NCBI RefSeq assembly: GCF_027947535.2
Contig: NZ_JAAGKO020000018.1
Location: 62,001 to 126,000 of the forward strand
Direction of reading: 5' to 3'
Source: Streptantibioticus silvisoli
GTDB lineage: Bacteria > Actinomycetota > Actinomycetes > Streptomycetales > Streptomycetaceae
DNA length: 64,000 nt
The notes beneath the pieces were generated by a model. It did no database searches, was not told the origin of the DNA, and saw only the letters and a list, made by a program, of their open reading frames with translations. The translations under genes were made by a program, and so were the position numbers. Position 1 is the first letter of the stretch. Each line of letters starts with the position of its first letter. Below, in pieces: positions 41,490 through 49,575 of this stretch.

Positions 41490-41988
41490 CGGGCCGCCCG
41501 GCGGGCGGCCCAGTGTCTGCGGTCGTGACTTCGGGATGACAGATGTCATGCCCGACCGGTGACATGAGACCCCTGCGACCAGCCCCGACCCGTCGGGCGA
41601 CCGGCCCGCGACCGTGGAAAACCGGTCGGCGGGCGGGCCCGGGGACCCGCCGCCGACCGGCGGTGGTGTGACGCGGAACTCGACCGGCGGCACTCCCGGC
41701 CGCGGACAGCCGGTGCGATCAGCCGCGGCGGCCGGCCGGTGCGGTCGGCCGGCCGCACCGGTGCGCGGGACAGGGCCCCGGCCGCCGGCACCGGCCGGGT
41801 CGACCCTCCGCCTGCTCGACCGGTGCGCACTCACCGGCGCACGTGACCGGACCCCGGCTTCTCCACCGGCCAGCTCGGCCCCTCAGCCGGCCCGACCGCC
41901 CTCATCGGCGCACGCAGCCGGCGAACCCCCGGTGCACGCGGCCGGCGACCCCCCCGGCGAACCCCCCGGCGGGCCCACCGGACCGGGT
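41490..41988. other. Gene-free stretch, about 500 nt
   Basis: It lies between the start of the ABC operon and the end of the YoaR-like gene. AT-richer DNA around 41520-41570 (GATGACAGATGTCATG, containing TGACAGATGTCA as a palindrome) may be an operator for the ABC operon. The remainder is C/G-rich with recurring CCGGCC, ACCGG and CCCCGGCGA words. No gene is supported. Confidence 0.45.
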
Positions 41989-44220
41989 TCACTCGGCGAC
42001 GTTGGTGATGGTCGCCGTCTTCGAGGGTGCCGTCTTGCGCAGTTCCGGCAGCATGGCGGAGGCCACGTCGGCCGGGGTCACCGGTGTCTTGCTGCCGTTG
42101 GCCCGCTCCAGCAGGACACCGTCGAACGCGGTGCCGTAGAGGGTCTGGAGCTCCGGCAGGTCGATGTGGAGCGTCAGCTGACCGGTGCCGGGGACGGCGA
42201 CGATGGTGAGGACCTTGCTGAGCGACAGCTGCGGGCTGAAGGGAACGCTGCGGCCGCCCGCGACCACGGTGATCCGGCCCGACATCGCCGGGTCGCCGAT
42301 CGTCTTGATCGCCTGGGCGAGGGCCGCCCGGGTGACCAGCGGCTGGTGGACGGTGACCGGCAGGTCGACCGGCTCGTCGACGCCGGTCTGCGCGCGCCGT
42401 TCGTAGGCGGCGGTGATCTTGCCCGCGGACGCGGCCTCGTCCACCGCCTGGTACGGCTTGCCGGGGACGGCCACCGGGGTGCCGTCGACGAACTTCACCA
42501 TGCCGTCGGACCCGCCGCCCGTGCCGCCGGTCAGCGGCTGGAGCTGGCTGTGCAGCTTCTCCTGGTCGACCGTGACGTGCGGGGCGACCTGGTGGGTGCC
42601 GCCGAAGAGGGACTCGATGACCGGGACCGGGTTGTAGTCGCGGTGGGCGACGCCGTCGACGGTGGTCTGGGTGTCGATGGACAGCCCGGCCAGCTCCGGC
42701 TTCAGCTCGACGACCTTGGAGCCGACCTTGACCTTCAGCGGCGCGGTGGAACGGTCGCCGACCGCGGTGTTGAGGGCCTTGACGGCCTGCTGCCGGGAGT
42801 CGCCGCCGATGTTGACGCCCAGCACCAGGGTGCCGTTGGGCACGTCGGCGTGGTCCATCAGCAGCCCGGCGCCGTACGCGATGGCCGCGACGGTCACCAG
42901 GACACCGATGAGCAGCATCGGCTTGGAGCGGCCCTTGCGCGCCGGCTTGCCGGCGGCGGCCTTGCCGGCCGGCGGCGGCGTCTGCGACGGCCCGGACGGT
43001 GCCGGGGCGGCCGGCGGCGTACCGTCCGCCGTCACCGGCGGGAAGCCGCCGGCCACCGTGTCCGTGGGGTCGGCGGTCGCGCCGGCCGCCGGACCGCCGG
43101 GGCGGGGGCCACCGGGGCGCGGGCCACCGGGCGGCGGGAAGCCGGTGCCGCCGGCCGTGGGTGTACGCATGGCGCCGGTGGCCGGGCCGGTGGTCGGTCC
43201 GGAGGGGCCGGCCGGTCCCGCGCCGCCCGGACGCAGCGCCGGGTCGGGGTGGTGGAAGCCGGGGAACGCCACGGTGTCCTGCCCGGCGCCGCCCTGGGTG
43301 CCGGCCGGCGGCGTGTCGGTGCCGAAGGGGCGGCCCGTCGAGGGCCCGGCGCCGAAGGGGTCGCCCGGTGCCTGGGGCGCCCGGGTGCCGGGGGCGCTCT
43401 GCTGTCCGGGGAACGGCGGCGGCGGTACCGGCGGATTCTCCCCGAGGTAGGGGATGTTCGGCGGCGGCTGGGTGCCGGAGGCGCCCCGCGGACCGCGGGG
43501 GCCCGCGCCGAAGCCGTCGCCGTCGCCGTAACCGCCGCCCGTGCCCGGGAAGCCGGTGCCGTCGTCGAAGCCCGGGGCGGGCGTGCCGCCGGTCGCCGGG
43601 CCCTGCGGGGTGAACGGCTGCGGGCCGGGGCCCTGCGGCGGGACGGTCGGTCCCGGTGCGCCGCCGGAGCGGCCCGCGGCGGGCTGCGGGGGCGTCTTGC
43701 GGGGCGCGAACCAGTCGCTGGGCGGGGGCTTCTCCTTCTCGCCGCTCGGCGGCGAGAAGGGCGCGCCGGACGTGCCGCCGCCGGAGGTGCCACCGGGACC
43801 CTCGGGCGCGCCGGAGGCGTTCCCCGGGGCGCTGGGGGCGGCCCAGCGCGGCATCGCCTGCGTGGCGTCGGCGGCGCCGGAGGGCGGGGCGGGCGCGTCC
43901 TGCGCGGCGTCGTCGGAGTCGGCGTTGCCGGTGTCCGCCACCGGGGTGCGCAGCACGACCGGCGGGATGGGACGGGAGCCGGGGATGTTGATCCGGACGC
44001 GCGTGGTCAGCGTGGTCTCGGTCTTGGGCTCACGGGGCGCCGGGGGCTTGGGACGTTCCTCGTCCTGCCCGGGGTTCTCGCCCGTTTCCCCGGCCACGTG
44101 GTCCTCCTGCGGATGCAGCGACGGATACTGGCGGGTTCCATACGGCGGCGTCCCGGACGGATACGCGGCACCGCCGCGCCCCTGGGGTCCGGAGGACGAA
44201 CTGTCAGTTTCACGACTCAA
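41989..44220 (-). CDS. Membrane protein with YoaR/PG_binding_4-like outer domain
   Basis: A 743-residue protein. About 430 N-terminal residues are Pro/Gly/Thr-rich, disordered and cytoplasmic (many PGGP, TGG and PPP runs). One membrane helix lies at about 435-455 (MLLIGVLVTVAAIAYGAG). The outer 290 residues resemble YoaR-type peptidoglycan-binding repeats: VNIGGDSRQQAVKALNTA and VELKPELAGLSIDTQTTVDGVAHR. The VanW domain that often follows is absent. A wall-anchoring role is inferred. The start is TTG at 44220, with AGGAGAA about 10 nt upstream. It lies 141 nt downstream of the mshB-DUF6113 pair. Confidence 0.78.
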   Translation of the reverse strand: MSRETDSSSSGPQGRGGAAYPSGTPPYGTRQYPSLHPQEDHVAGETGENPGQDEERPKPPAPREPKTETTLTTRVRINIPGSRPIPPVVLRTPVADTGNADSDDAAQDAPAPPSGAADATQAMPRWAAPSAPGNASGAPEGPGGTSGGGTSGAPFSPPSGEKEKPPPSDWFAPRKTPPQPAAGRSGGAPGPTVPPQGPGPQPFTPQGPATGGTPAPGFDDGTGFPGTGGGYGDGDGFGAGPRGPRGASGTQPPPNIPYLGENPPVPPPPFPGQQSAPGTRAPQAPGDPFGAGPSTGRPFGTDTPPAGTQGGAGQDTVAFPGFHHPDPALRPGGAGPAGPSGPTTGPATGAMRTPTAGGTGFPPPGGPRPGGPRPGGPAAGATADPTDTVAGGFPPVTADGTPPAAPAPSGPSQTPPPAGKAAAGKPARKGRSKPMLLIGVLVTVAAIAYGAGLLMDHADVPNGTLVLGVNIGGDSRQQAVKALNTAVGDRSTAPLKVKVGSKVVELKPELAGLSIDTQTTVDGVAHRDYNPVPVIESLFGGTHQVAPHVTVDQEKLHSQLQPLTGGTGGGSDGMVKFVDGTPVAVPGKPYQAVDEAASAGKITAAYERRAQTGVDEPVDLPVTVHQPLVTRAALAQAIKTIGDPAMSGRITVVAGGRSVPFSPQLSLSKVLTIVAVPGTGQLTLHIDLPELQTLYGTAFDGVLLERANGSKTPVTPADVASAMLPELRKTAPSKTATITNVAE

Positions 44221-44361
44221 GGCAGGTTCTCCTGGGTAGCTCCGCCGCCCGTCGCGACATCCGCGGGCGGCTCGCCAGTGCCCACCACCATACTGGCCAA
44301 CCGGAGGCCGGATTCCGCCCCCGTCGGCCGGACGAAGCGTCAGGCCGACGTACAGGGCGCA

Positions 44362-44730
44362 TCACCGGCCAAGTCGGGCACCCGGCGCGGTGGTTGACGG
44401 CCGCACTGGAAGTGTGAAGCAGATCACGCCGGCGGCCATACCGCCCAACAGGTAGATATACGGGCCGATATCGGCGGCGAAGAGGAAATCCCCCTCCGGA
44501 CGGGACGCGCTGACGTACATCACGGTGAGGAACCACACAGCGGTGGGCACCGCCGCGCCCAGCCGGGTACCGGTCAGGCGCCGGCCGCCGTAGAACAGCG
44601 CGGCGCTGCCCGCCAGCGCCAGCAGCAGTCCGCCGGGGAAGAAGCCGTCCTGCACCAGCGCGCCGGCGGCGGCCACCGCCACGCCGAGGACGGCCAGAAT
44701 CACGTATCCGATGACGCGCACAGCCGTCAC
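44362..44730 (-). CDS. DUF6113-like membrane protein
   Basis: A 122-residue protein with four hydrophobic segments (about 6-25, 32-48, 58-74, 88-106) and a short basic tail. It resembles the small integral membrane protein that follows mshB in streptomycetes (DUF6113, as I recall). Function is unknown. It starts with GTG overlapping the mshB stop codon (GTGA), so the two are translationally coupled. Confidence 0.75.
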   Translation of the reverse strand: MTAVRVIGYVILAVLGVAVAAAGALVQDGFFPGGLLLALAGSAALFYGGRRLTGTRLGAAVPTAVWFLTVMYVSASRPEGDFLFAADIGPYIYLLGGMAAGVICFTLPVRPSTTAPGARLGR

Positions 44731-45662
44731 ACCTCCGAGCCGTCAGTGGTAGCGGTGGTCGCGGGGACACCGGCGAGTCCGGCGAACAGGTCGTCGCCCC
44801 TGCTGCCGTCCGGCCGGTCGAGCGGTACGCCGCGCACCAGTGTGAAGTATTCGGTGGCCAGCAGTGGCTGGCCGCGGTCGTTGGACAGCGTGAAGTACGC
44901 GCCGTCCACGGTGACCTGCGTGGCGTGGGCGCGCAGGGCCGCCGCCTTGCGGGCCAGGTGGGCGCGGCCGTCGATCTCGACGGAGATGTCGGACTCCTCG
45001 ACGACACCGGGGATCTCGTCCAGCGTGGCGATTCCCCCGAACGGGTTGCCGGGGCCGGCGGCGGCCAGCGCGGCGAGGCCCGCCTCGACGACCGGGCGCG
45101 AGACGCGGACCCAGAAGACCCGGTCCACGGCGTGGGCGGCTCCCAGGTCGGGCCGGAACGCGGGGTCGGCGGCCAGTTCCACGGCGCGCGTCGCCACCCG
45201 GTGGGCCTGGATGTGGTCGGGATGCCCGTAGCCGCCGTCGGGGTCGTAGGTGACCAGCACCCGGGGCCCGGTCTCGCGCACGACCGCCACCAGGTGCGCG
45301 GCGGCCTCGTCGACATCGGCACGCCAGAAGCTGTGCGGCCGGTCGTTCTGCGCAACGCCCATCATCCCGGAGTCGCGGTACCGGCCGGGACCGCCGAGGA
45401 AGCGGTGGTCGGTGACGCCGAGTTCGGCCATGGCGGCGGCCAGTTCGCCGACGCGGTACGGCCCGAGGGCGTCGTCGCGGTCCGACGCCAGATGCGCGAG
45501 GTCCGGCGGGATGACCTCGCCCTCCTCGCCCAGCGTGCAGGTCACCAGCGTGACGTGTCCGCCCTCGGCGACGCAGCGGGCCATCGTGGCGCCCGTGGTG
45601 ATCGACTCGTCGTCGGGATGCGCGTGCACGAGCAGCAGGCGCCGCGCGGGAGGCTCGGTCAT
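44727..45662 (-). CDS. mshB: Mycothiol deacetylase MshB
   Basis: A 311-residue LmbE-like zinc deacetylase. The AHPDDE motif (14-19) gives His15 and Asp18 as metal ligands and Asp17 as base; HPDH (147-150) supplies the third histidine. Length and the [14 protein letters not shown] and [13 protein letters not shown] blocks match GlcNAc-Ins deacetylase MshB rather than the paralogue Mca. It removes acetate from GlcNAc-inositol in mycothiol biosynthesis, the main thiol of actinobacteria. TACGCT 6 nt before the ATG predicts a leaderless mRNA. Tandem repeats lie 100-260 nt upstream. Confidence 0.93.
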   Translation of the reverse strand: MTEPPARRLLLVHAHPDDESITTGATMARCVAEGGHVTLVTCTLGEEGEVIPPDLAHLASDRDDALGPYRVGELAAAMAELGVTDHRFLGGPGRYRDSGMMGVAQNDRPHSFWRADVDEAAAHLVAVVRETGPRVLVTYDPDGGYGHPDHIQAHRVATRAVELAADPAFRPDLGAAHAVDRVFWVRVSRPVVEAGLAALAAAGPGNPFGGIATLDEIPGVVEESDISVEIDGRAHLARKAAALRAHATQVTVDGAYFTLSNDRGQPLLATEYFTLVRGVPLDRPDGSRGDDLFAGLAGVPATTATTDGSEV

Positions 45663-45668
45663 CCCGGC

Positions 45669-45674
45669 AGCGTA
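45669..45674 (-). promoter_or_regulatory. -10 hexamer, leaderless mshB
   Basis: TACGCT on the minus strand, 6 nt before the mshB ATG. Confidence 0.45.
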
Positions 45675-45760
45675 TTACGCGACCACGGCGCACCCGGGAG
45701 CGGTCCGCGTCGTCACGAACACCGCACGACGCGGACCGTCGTCACGTATACCGCACGACT

Positions 45761-45930
45761 CACCGCACGACGGGGATCACCACACGTCACAGGGCGAGGG
45801 CAATCGTCACGTTCACCGCACGATGAGGATCACCACACGTCATAGGGCGAGGGCAATCGTCACGTTCACCGCACGATGAGGATCACCACACGTCATAGGG
45901 CGAGGGCGATCGTCACGTTCACTGCACGAA
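45761..45930. repeat. 53-bp tandem repeat, three copies plus partial
   Basis: Copies at 45761-45813, 45814-45866 and 45867-45919 differ by only a few bases; an 11-nt partial fourth follows. Each unit contains CACCGCACGATGAGGATC and ends AATCGTCACGTT. ATCGT and ACGAT at unit junctions can pair. Confidence 0.92.
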
Positions 45931-46207
45931 AGCCGTCGCGTGCCACCGCCCGCCAGCGATCACCGCGCAACGCCGCACGAACGTCACCGCACGCCAGGGC
46001 TCACCACGCAACGCCCTACGAACGTCACCGTACGAATGCCACCGCACGACCCCACCCGCACCAACCTCACCGCACGGCAGCCGCCGGACGCCCGCCGCAC
46101 GACCCGCGCGGAGCGCACGGCAGGGCCGTAGCGGCTCCGGAGGGCGGTGCGCCGGTGGCCGATCCCTGCGGACGGGCCGGGCGGCGGCGGTCCACCCTCC
46201 GGGGGCG
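45931..46207. repeat. Degenerate continuation of the repeat array
   Basis: ACGTCACCGCACG and related words (ACGAACGTCACC, CTCACCGCACG) continue with decreasing similarity to about 46090. No gene is supported between mshB and the small membrane protein gene. Confidence 0.6.
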
Positions 46208-46402
46208 TCACATGCGGAAGCCGCCGATCATGCCCGCCACGTTCGAGGTCAGTTCGTGGATGCTCGGGGCCACCGACGTGCCGGAGAGGAAGAACCCCAG
46301 CAGGACGCAGGCCGCCGCGTGCGGGCTGCGCAGGCCGGCCTTCTTGATCAGCAGCGCCACGATGATCATCAATACGATCGCCACCGAGACAGAGAGGGCC
46401 AC
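46208..46402 (-). CDS. 64-residue membrane protein
   Basis: A 64-residue protein with a strongly hydrophobic N-terminal helix (about 4-20), the motif LIKKAGLRSPHAAACVLLGFFLSGTSVAP, and a C-terminal hydrophobic stretch ending in GGFRM. A near-perfect GGAGGTGA Shine-Dalgarno lies 6 nt before the GTG, so translation should be efficient. I recall similar short proteins in streptomycetes but no function. It is divergent from the S9 peptidase gene. Confidence 0.7.
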   Translation of the reverse strand: MALSVSVAIVLMIIVALLIKKAGLRSPHAAACVLLGFFLSGTSVAPSIHELTSNVAGMIGGFRM

Positions 46403-46635
46403 GGCAACTCACCTCCAGTCGTCGCATTACCTGACGCGACCGACGCTAACCGTGGGTGAGCGGCGGCGGCTCGGCGGAGCGCAGCCGGCGGTTCACCGCA
46501 CGATTCCGCGTCGCCGCAGGTCACAGCGGCGGGCGGTGCGCCAGGCGGATGAAGGTGACGGATAGCCCATCGGGCTGAGCGAACCGCGCCCGCGCACGTT
46601 CCGCGACCGCGGCGACGGGACCGCCGGAGCGCGCA

Positions 46636-46641
46636 TAGCCT
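46636..46641 (+). promoter_or_regulatory. -10 hexamer, leaderless S9 peptidase gene
   Basis: TAGCCT 6 nt before the ATG at 46648; no Shine-Dalgarno. Confidence 0.5.
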
Positions 46642-46647
46642 CGGCCC

Positions 46648-49068
46648 ATGGATGCCACGAACACCACCGGGGCCGGGCACGGCGACGTCTCCTTCCCCCG
46701 CCAGCACGCCAGGACGCAGCGGTTCACGCTGGGCGCCCCGCGGACGTTCACCGTCTCACCGGACGGAGAACGCGTCGTCTTCCTGCGGGGGACGTCCGGC
46801 ACCGACCGGGCCAACCGGCTGTGGGTGCTGGAGACCGCGACGGGCGCCGAACGGGTCGCCGGTGACCCCGGGGAACTGCTGGGCGGCGCGGGCGAGGCGC
46901 TGACTCCGGAGGAACGGGCCCGGCGCGAGCGGAGCCGGGAGGGGTCGGCCGGCGTGGTGGGGTACGCGGTGGACGGCGCGGTGCGGCGGGCGGTCTTCGC
47001 GCTGTCCGGCCGCCTGTTCCTGGCGGACCTGCGCCCCGGCGGCGGCGCGGCGCGCGAGATCGCGGTGCCGGGCCCGGTCGCCGAGCCGCGGCTGTCGCCG
47101 GACGGCCGGTGGATCGCGTACACCGCCGCCCGCGGCCTGCGCCTGGTGGCGGTCGACGACGGCGACGGTACCGGCGACGGCGACCGGCCGCGGACCTCCC
47201 ACCCGACCGACTCCCCCGGCACCCAGCCGCAGACCTCCCGCCCGACCGATACCCCCAGCACCCAGCCGCAGACCTCCCGCCCGACCGATACCCCCAGCAC
47301 CCAGCCGCGGACCTCCCGCCCGACCGATACCCCCGGCACCCAGCCGCAGACCTCCCGCCCGACCGATACCCCCGGCACCCCCGCCACCCCGCCGCGGACC
47401 GACTCCCCCTCCTCCCCCGACCGCCTGCTCGCCGGGCCGGGGTCCGGGGACGGGCCGCAGGTGTGCTGGGGGCTGGCGGAGTTCGTCGCGGCGGAGGAGA
47501 TGGACCGGGTCCGGGGTTTCTGGTGGTCGCCGCGCAGCGACGCCGTGCTGGCGGCCCGGGTGGACGACGCGCCGGTGCGGCGCTGGTGGATCGCGGACCC
47601 GGCGAATCCGCAGACCCGGCCGGCCGAGGTGGCCTACCCGGCGGCCGGCACGCCGAACGCCGAGGTAACGCTGGCGGTGCTGGGGCTGGACGGGACGCGG
47701 ACCGACGTCACGTGGGACCGGGAGCGTTACCCGTACCTGGCCCGCGCGCACTGGTCGGCGGCCGGTCCGCCGCTGCTGCTGGTGCAGGCCCGCGACCAGC
47801 GGACGCAGGCGTATCTGACGGTGAACGTGGCGACCGGCCGCACCGACGAGGTGCTGACCGAGTCCGACCCGGCGTGGCTGGAACTGTTCGCCGGGGTGCC
47901 CGCGTGGCTGCCGGACGGGCGGCTGCTGCGGATCGCGGACGTGGCCGGGGTCCGGGTACTGCTGGCCGGCGACGAGCCGCTGACCGGCGGCGCGCTGCAC
48001 CCGCGGGCGGTGCTGGACGTGGGCGACGGCGACGTGCTGCTGACCGCGTCGGCCGGGGCGGACGCGGCGGAGCCGGAGACCGGTGAGATCCACGTGTACC
48101 GGGCGGGCGGGGACGCGGCGGTGCGGCTGTCGCGGGAGCCGGGGGTGCACGGCGCGGTGCGCGGCGGGCCCACCACGGTGCTGGTCTCGGCGGTGCCGTC
48201 CCGTCCCGGCAGCGAGGCCCGGGTGCTGCGCGACGGGCGCACCGGCGGCGGCACGGTGATCACCTCGTTCGCCGAGCGGCCGGTGCTCACCGCCCGGCCG
48301 GTGCTGACCCGGGCGGGCGACCGGCGGATTCCGGCCGCGGTGTTCCTGCCGTCGGGGTACCGGGAGGCGGACGGGCGGCTGCCGGTGCTGGTGGACCCGT
48401 ACGGCGGGCCGCACGGGCAGCGGGTGACCGCGTCGCACAACGGGCACCTGACCTCGCAGTGGTTCGCCGACCAGGGCTTCGCGGTGGTGGTGGCGGACGG
48501 CCGCGGCACCCCGGGGCACTCCCCCGGCTGGGAGAAGGCGGTGGCCGGCGACTTCGCCGGGGTGACGCTGGAGGACCAGGTGGCGGCGTTGCGGGCGCTG
48601 GCCGGGGAACATCCGCTGGACCTGGACCGGGTGGGCGTGCGGGGCTGGTCCTACGGCGGGTACCTGGCGGCGCTGGCGGTGCTGCGCCGGCCGGACGTCT
48701 TCCACGCCGGGATCGCCGGGGCGCCGGTGACCGACTGGCGGCTGTACGACACGCACTACACGGAGCGCTACCTGGGCCATCCGGACCGGGTGCCGGAGGT
48801 CTACGACGCTAACTCCCTGGTGGCCGGCGGCGAGCTGTCGCGGGCGCGGGGCACGCGGCGGCCGCTGATGGTGGTGCACGGGCTGGCGGACGACAACGTG
48901 GTGGCCGCGCACACCCTGCGGCTGTCGTCGGCGCTGCTCGCGGCGGGTCACCCGCACGAGGTGCTGCCGCTGTCGGGGGTGACGCACATGACGCCGCAGG
49001 AAGTGGTGGCGGAGAACCTGCTGCTGCTCCAGGTGGATTTCCTGCGGCGTTCATTGGGTGTGAAGTAG
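46648..49068 (+). CDS. S9-family prolyl oligopeptidase (DPP-IV-like)
   Basis: An 806-residue serine peptidase. A beta-propeller-like N-terminal part (to about 550) precedes the alpha/beta-hydrolase domain. The catalytic Ser668 lies in GWSYGGYLAA, the Asp in HGLADDNV (about 748) and the His at about 780 in SGVTHMTP. The order and the double-Asp motif match dipeptidyl-peptidase IV-like S9B/S9C enzymes. No signal peptide is seen, so cytoplasmic peptide degradation is likely. Residues 192-243 are four 13-residue repeats inserted in a propeller loop. It lies next to the oligopeptide uptake operons, so it may digest imported peptides (inference). Confidence 0.92.
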   Translation: MDATNTTGAGHGDVSFPRQHARTQRFTLGAPRTFTVSPDGERVVFLRGTSGTDRANRLWVLETATGAERVAGDPGELLGGAGEALTPEERARRERSREGSAGVVGYAVDGAVRRAVFALSGRLFLADLRPGGGAAREIAVPGPVAEPRLSPDGRWIAYTAARGLRLVAVDDGDGTGDGDRPRTSHPTDSPGTQPQTSRPTDTPSTQPQTSRPTDTPSTQPRTSRPTDTPGTQPQTSRPTDTPGTPATPPRTDSPSSPDRLLAGPGSGDGPQVCWGLAEFVAAEEMDRVRGFWWSPRSDAVLAARVDDAPVRRWWIADPANPQTRPAEVAYPAAGTPNAEVTLAVLGLDGTRTDVTWDRERYPYLARAHWSAAGPPLLLVQARDQRTQAYLTVNVATGRTDEVLTESDPAWLELFAGVPAWLPDGRLLRIADVAGVRVLLAGDEPLTGGALHPRAVLDVGDGDVLLTASAGADAAEPETGEIHVYRAGGDAAVRLSREPGVHGAVRGGPTTVLVSAVPSRPGSEARVLRDGRTGGGTVITSFAERPVLTARPVLTRAGDRRIPAAVFLPSGYREADGRLPVLVDPYGGPHGQRVTASHNGHLTSQWFADQGFAVVVADGRGTPGHSPGWEKAVAGDFAGVTLEDQVAALRALAGEHPLDLDRVGVRGWSYGGYLAALAVLRRPDVFHAGIAGAPVTDWRLYDTHYTERYLGHPDRVPEVYDANSLVAGGELSRARGTRRPLMVVHGLADDNVVAAHTLRLSSALLAAGHPHEVLPLSGVTHMTPQEVVAENLLLLQVDFLRRSLGVK
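47221..47376 (+). repeat. 39-bp in-frame minisatellite in the S9 peptidase gene
   Basis: Four tandem units of 39 bp start at 47221, 47260, 47299 and 47338 and encode TQPQTSRPTDTPS or close variants. A partial unit precedes them. The period keeps the frame. Confidence 0.93.
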
Positions 49069-49117
49069 CACACGTCAAGAAGCCCGAAGTGGTCCCCTGA
49101 ATTATCCGGGAACGGGT

Positions 49118-49150
49118 GCGCCGGCCGGCGTCACGAGGGTCGGCCGGCGC
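49118..49150. terminator. Terminator after the S9 peptidase gene
   Basis: GCGCCGGCCG (49118-49127) and its complement (49141-49150) form a 10-bp stem with a 13-nt loop, 50 nt after the stop. Confidence 0.65.
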
Positions 49151-49491
49151 GCTCGGCGGCCTCCGGCAAATCGGCGGGCGGGCCGTTTAAAAACGTAACT
49201 CTGCGTTGCCCGGCAACTCCGCATAGACCTATTCAGCGGCAGCTGACCACGGCTCAATTCGCACCGCACCGACACATCTGTCTCACAGCGCACACCCGTC
49301 AGGCAAACGGAACGCAAAGACACCACTGGGCGTGGTGGCAGCCTTTTGCCCCCCTGAATGCCGACATATCGGACAGTCAATCCAGGCCAACCCGCGGATC
49401 AGCAGCGTCACAAAGAGGGGCATAAGCCGAGAAAGCCAATAAATCGCTGATCTCGCATGATCTCATTCTGGTCTCATCCCGCTTCCCTCTC

Positions 49492-49521
49492 TTGAGCCGC
49501 GAAAACATGGTTGCGTAGAGT
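49492..49521 (+). promoter_or_regulatory. Promoter of the first oligopeptide operon
   Basis: TTGAGC (49492-49497), 18 nt, TAGAGT (49516-49521) is a good vegetative-type promoter 54 nt before the ATG. The preceding 300 nt (49180-49490) are AT-richer than the rest of the window and contain an imperfect palindrome CCGACATATCGG near 49361; regulator sites are likely but not identified. No gene lies in 49151-49575. Confidence 0.5.
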
Positions 49522-49575
49522 CCCCTTCACCGCGCAGCGCCGAGAACTCTGAACTGAATCCGGGGATTCCGCACG

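Noticed and set aside
45761-45930. CRISPR-like array
   Set aside because: The 53-bp units follow each other directly without unique spacers, and no cas gene is near.
46756-48987. Long open frame (743 codons) antisense to the S9 peptidase
   Set aside because: Arg/Gln/His-rich shadow frame; the sense protein has a full catalytic triad.
49361-49372. CCGACATATCGG as a defined regulator operator
   Set aside because: The palindrome is imperfect, occurs once and fits no consensus I can name; mentioned only as context.
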